A stretch of 16,744 nt of DNA. It comes from Paracoccaceae bacterium. GTDB lineage: Bacteria > Pseudomonadota > Alphaproteobacteria > Rhodobacterales > Rhodobacteraceae. The notes under the pieces are model-generated. The model saw only the letters and a list, made by a program, of their open reading frames with translations. It was not told the DNA's origin and searched no databases. The position numbers were made by a program, and so were the translations under genes. Below, piece by piece: positions 15,111 through 16,744 of the stretch (its first letter is position 1; every line of letters begins with the position of its first letter). The stretch lies in the NCBI GenBank assembly GCA_020441345.1, contig JAGRMK010000063.1, forward strand, positions 1 to 16,744, written 5' to 3'.

Positions 15111-15180
15111 TCTTGGGGGGTGGCAAGGGGCTTTGCCCCCTCTGGCCTGCGGCCATTCACCCCCAGGATATTTTCAGACA
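15111..15180. repeat. Folded G-rich intergenic element (cloverleaf-like), possible dispersed repeat and terminator of paaIK
   Basis: Between the paaK stop (15190) and the tetR start (15096) the sequence can fold into a three-way structure. GGGGGTG (15116-15122) pairs with CACCCCC (15158-15164). Inside it are two hairpins: GGGGC/GCCCC (15127-15131 with 15135-15139) and TGGCC/GGCCA (15143-15147 with 15151-15155). Next to it is AGGATATTTTCAGACAGATG (15165-15184). I recall similar motifs between genes in many Rhodobacteraceae genomes, which would make this a dispersed repeat; that cannot be verified here. Only one copy is in the window. It may end the paaIK transcript before tetR. Confidence 0.55.
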
Positions 15181-15189
15181 GATGAGGGA

Positions 15190-16500
15190 TCAGGGTTTTG
15201 TCCGGTTGTCCACCACCCGTTTTGCCTTGCCTTCGGAGCGGGGGGCGCCCCCGGGTTGGTGCACCGTGATCTTGGTCGAAACCCCGACCACCGACTTGAT
15301 GTGATGGGCGAGTTCCTTGGCCGAGGCGTCGCGGGCGGCGTCGTTGGCTGCGCTTTCGGTCGCTTCGACATGCACGATCATCGCGTCCATGCGCCCGGTA
15401 TTGACCAGTTCGATCTGGAAATGCGGCGCAAGGCCCGGGCACTTCAGGATCTGTTCCTCGATCTGGGTGGGGAACACGTTGACGCCGCGCAGGATCATCA
15501 TGTCATCCGAGCGCCCGGTAATCTTTTCCATCCGCCGCATGGTGCGCGCGGTTCCCGGCAGAAGCCGCGTCAGGTCGCGCGTGCGGTAGCGCACCATCGG
15601 CAGACCTTCCTTGGTCAAGGTGGTGAACACCAGTTCACCCATTTCGCCGTCGGGCAGAACCTCGCCGGTTTCGGGATTGATGATCTCGGGATAGAAATGA
15701 TCTTCCCAGATATGCAGCCCGTCCTTGGTTTCGACGCATTCATTGGCGACGCCCGGACCCATGATTTCCGAGAGCCCGTAAATATCGACGGCGTGCATGT
15801 CGAAGGCTTCTTCGATCTCACGCCGCATGGCATTGGTCCAGGGCTCGGCGCCGAAGATGCCCACCTTGAGCGAGCTTTGCCGCGGGTCCAGCCCCTGACG
15901 GTGGAATTCATCGAGCACCGACAGCATGTAGCTGGGCGTCACCATGATGATGCGCGGCTTGAAATCGTTGATCAGAGTTACCTGGCGTTCGGTCATCCCG
16001 CCCGAGATCGGCACCACGGTGCAGCCCAGCCGCTCGGCCCCGTAATGCGCGCCCAGCCCGCCGGTGAACAGCCCGTAGCCATAGGCGTTGTGCAACATGT
16101 CGCCGGTGCGCCCGCCGGAGGCGCGGATCGAGCGCGCCATGACATCGGCCCAGACATCGATGTCGTGTTTGGTATAGCCGACCACGGTCGGTTTGCCGGT
16201 CGTCCCCGAAGAGCCATGCACGCGCACCAGATCGCGTTGCGGCACGGCGAACATGCCGAACGGGTAGGTGTCGCGCAGATCGGCCTTGGTGGTAAAGGGA
16301 AATTTCGCCAAATCCGCCAGCGTATGCAAGTCGTCCGGGGTGACACCATGGTCGTCGAAGCGCTTTTTGTAGAACGGCGAATTCGCGTAGGCATGGCGCA
16401 GCGAGCGCTTCATGCGGTGGAATTGCAGCGCCGCGATCTCATCGCGTGAGGCGGTTTCGATCGGGTCCAGATCGCCGGGGCGGGGAGAAAGATCGTCCAT
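15190..16500 (-). CDS. paaK: Phenylacetate-CoA ligase, PaaK
   Basis: This 436-residue cytoplasmic enzyme joins phenylacetate to coenzyme A with ATP going to AMP, the entry step of the aerobic hybrid phenylacetate pathway. The adenylate-forming signature HGSSGTTGKPTVVGYT is at 95-110, the PaaK-type YGLSEIMGPGV at 241-251, the YRTRDL motif at 305-310, and the C-terminal catalytic lysine in SEGKAKRV (Lys427 region). Length and the N-terminal LQFHRMKRSLRHAYANSPFY are characteristic of PaaK. It starts four bases after the paaI stop, with GGAG inside the paaI end as ribosome site, so the two are co-transcribed. The enzyme is intact. Related arylacetate ligases exist, but context with PaaI makes PaaK the best name. 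Confidence 0.95.
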   Translation of the reverse strand: MDDLSPRPGDLDPIETASRDEIAALQFHRMKRSLRHAYANSPFYKKRFDDHGVTPDDLHTLADLAKFPFTTKADLRDTYPFGMFAVPQRDLVRVHGSSGTTGKPTVVGYTKHDIDVWADVMARSIRASGGRTGDMLHNAYGYGLFTGGLGAHYGAERLGCTVVPISGGMTERQVTLINDFKPRIIMVTPSYMLSVLDEFHRQGLDPRQSSLKVGIFGAEPWTNAMRREIEEAFDMHAVDIYGLSEIMGPGVANECVETKDGLHIWEDHFYPEIINPETGEVLPDGEMGELVFTTLTKEGLPMVRYRTRDLTRLLPGTARTMRRMEKITGRSDDMMILRGVNVFPTQIEEQILKCPGLAPHFQIELVNTGRMDAMIVHVEATESAANDAARDASAKELAHHIKSVVGVSTKITVHQPGGAPRSEGKAKRVVDNRTKP

Positions 16501-16504
16501 GGGT

Positions 16505-16744
16505 TCACTCCGAAGGGGCTGTGGGCACGTGCGTGCCCTTGACGGTGCGGGAATGGCCGCGAAACTCGGCGATCATGTCGCCCTGCTGGTTTGAGACATG
16601 CACATCATAGATGCCGCCGCGCCCCTGTTTCCAGACTTCGGATGCGATGGCGGTCAGGGTGTCTCCGGCAAAGGCCGGGGCAAGGAATGTGACCTGCGCC
16701 ATCTGCGCCACGGTGCGCTGGTTGTAGGTGTTGCAGGCAAAGGC
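16505..16744 (-). CDS. paaI: Hydroxyphenylacetyl-CoA thioesterase PaaI, 5' end outside window
   Basis: The C-terminal 79 residues of a hotdog-fold acyl-CoA thioesterase are present; the start lies beyond the right edge. The visible part, AFACNTYNQRTVAQ, then ITFLAPA-like VTFLAPAFAGDTLTA, GRGGIYDVHVSNQQGD and IAEFRGHSRTVKG, follows the end of PaaI closely. PaaI removes CoA from ring-hydroxylated or stalled phenylacetyl-CoA intermediates and so rescues free CoA. The nucleophilic aspartate region lies in the missing N-terminal half. It ends four bases upstream of paaK on the same strand, which supports the call. Further paa genes are expected to the right of the window. Confidence 0.9.
   Translation of the reverse strand, partial: AFACNTYNQRTVAQMAQVTFLAPAFAGDTLTAIASEVWKQGRGGIYDVHVSNQQGDMIAEFRGHSRTVKGTHVPTAPSE

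Noticed and set aside
14284..16449. 721-codon plus-strand open frame across tetR and paaK
   Set aside because: It lies opposite clear genes on the minus strand, has low-complexity His/Arg/Gly-rich composition and no recognisable domain; an effect of high GC at third positions.

Overview
The window looks like a chromosomal piece of a high-GC alphaproteobacterium, most likely Rhodobacteraceae. The grounds are the mix of TRAP and BMP-type ABC transport genes, the tightly overlapped operons, the PaaK/PaaI/TetR group, and a G-rich folded intergenic element of a style I associate with that family. Genes cover almost all of it; no gap exceeds 300 bases. No RNA gene, insertion sequence, CRISPR array or origin is visible.

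Layout. (1) 1-1371, plus strand: the last 29 codons of one permease and a complete second permease of a BMP-type (nucleoside-like) ABC importer, ending at a strong hairpin (1375-1412). (2) 1420-7133, minus strand, read right to left: a GntR/UTRA regulator, a LeuC-like and a LeuD-like aconitase-family hydratase, then a TRAP transporter (DctP, DctQ, DctM). (3) 7134-7312: an AT-rich divergent control region with several perfect inverted repeats. (4) 7313-14453, plus strand: a tautomerase-SnoaL fusion, HyuB, HyuA, an isochorismatase-like hydrolase lacking the usual cysteine, an isocitrate lyase/PEP mutase family C-C lyase, and a fumarate reductase/KstD-type FAD dehydrogenase. (5) 14473-16744, minus strand: a TetR regulator, then PaaK and the C-terminal part of PaaI, a phenylacetate-CoA module probably unrelated to the rest.

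Main interpretation (inference). Regions 2-4 form one divergent, co-regulated catabolic locus. The TRAP system would import an organic acid or amide. HyuAB would open a lactam or cyclic imide with ATP, and the isochorismatase-like protein would act on the product. The FAD enzyme could desaturate a substituted succinate, the LeuCD-like hydratase could add water to give a substituted malate, and the KRCGH lyase could cleave it to a 2-oxoacid plus a carboxylic acid. The last two steps parallel the dimethylmaleate hydratase/dimethylmalate lyase end of anaerobic nicotinate breakdown. The substrate cannot be read from the sequence. Nine junctions in these two operons are identical 4-base ATGA stop/start overlaps, so the set appears tightly co-translated.
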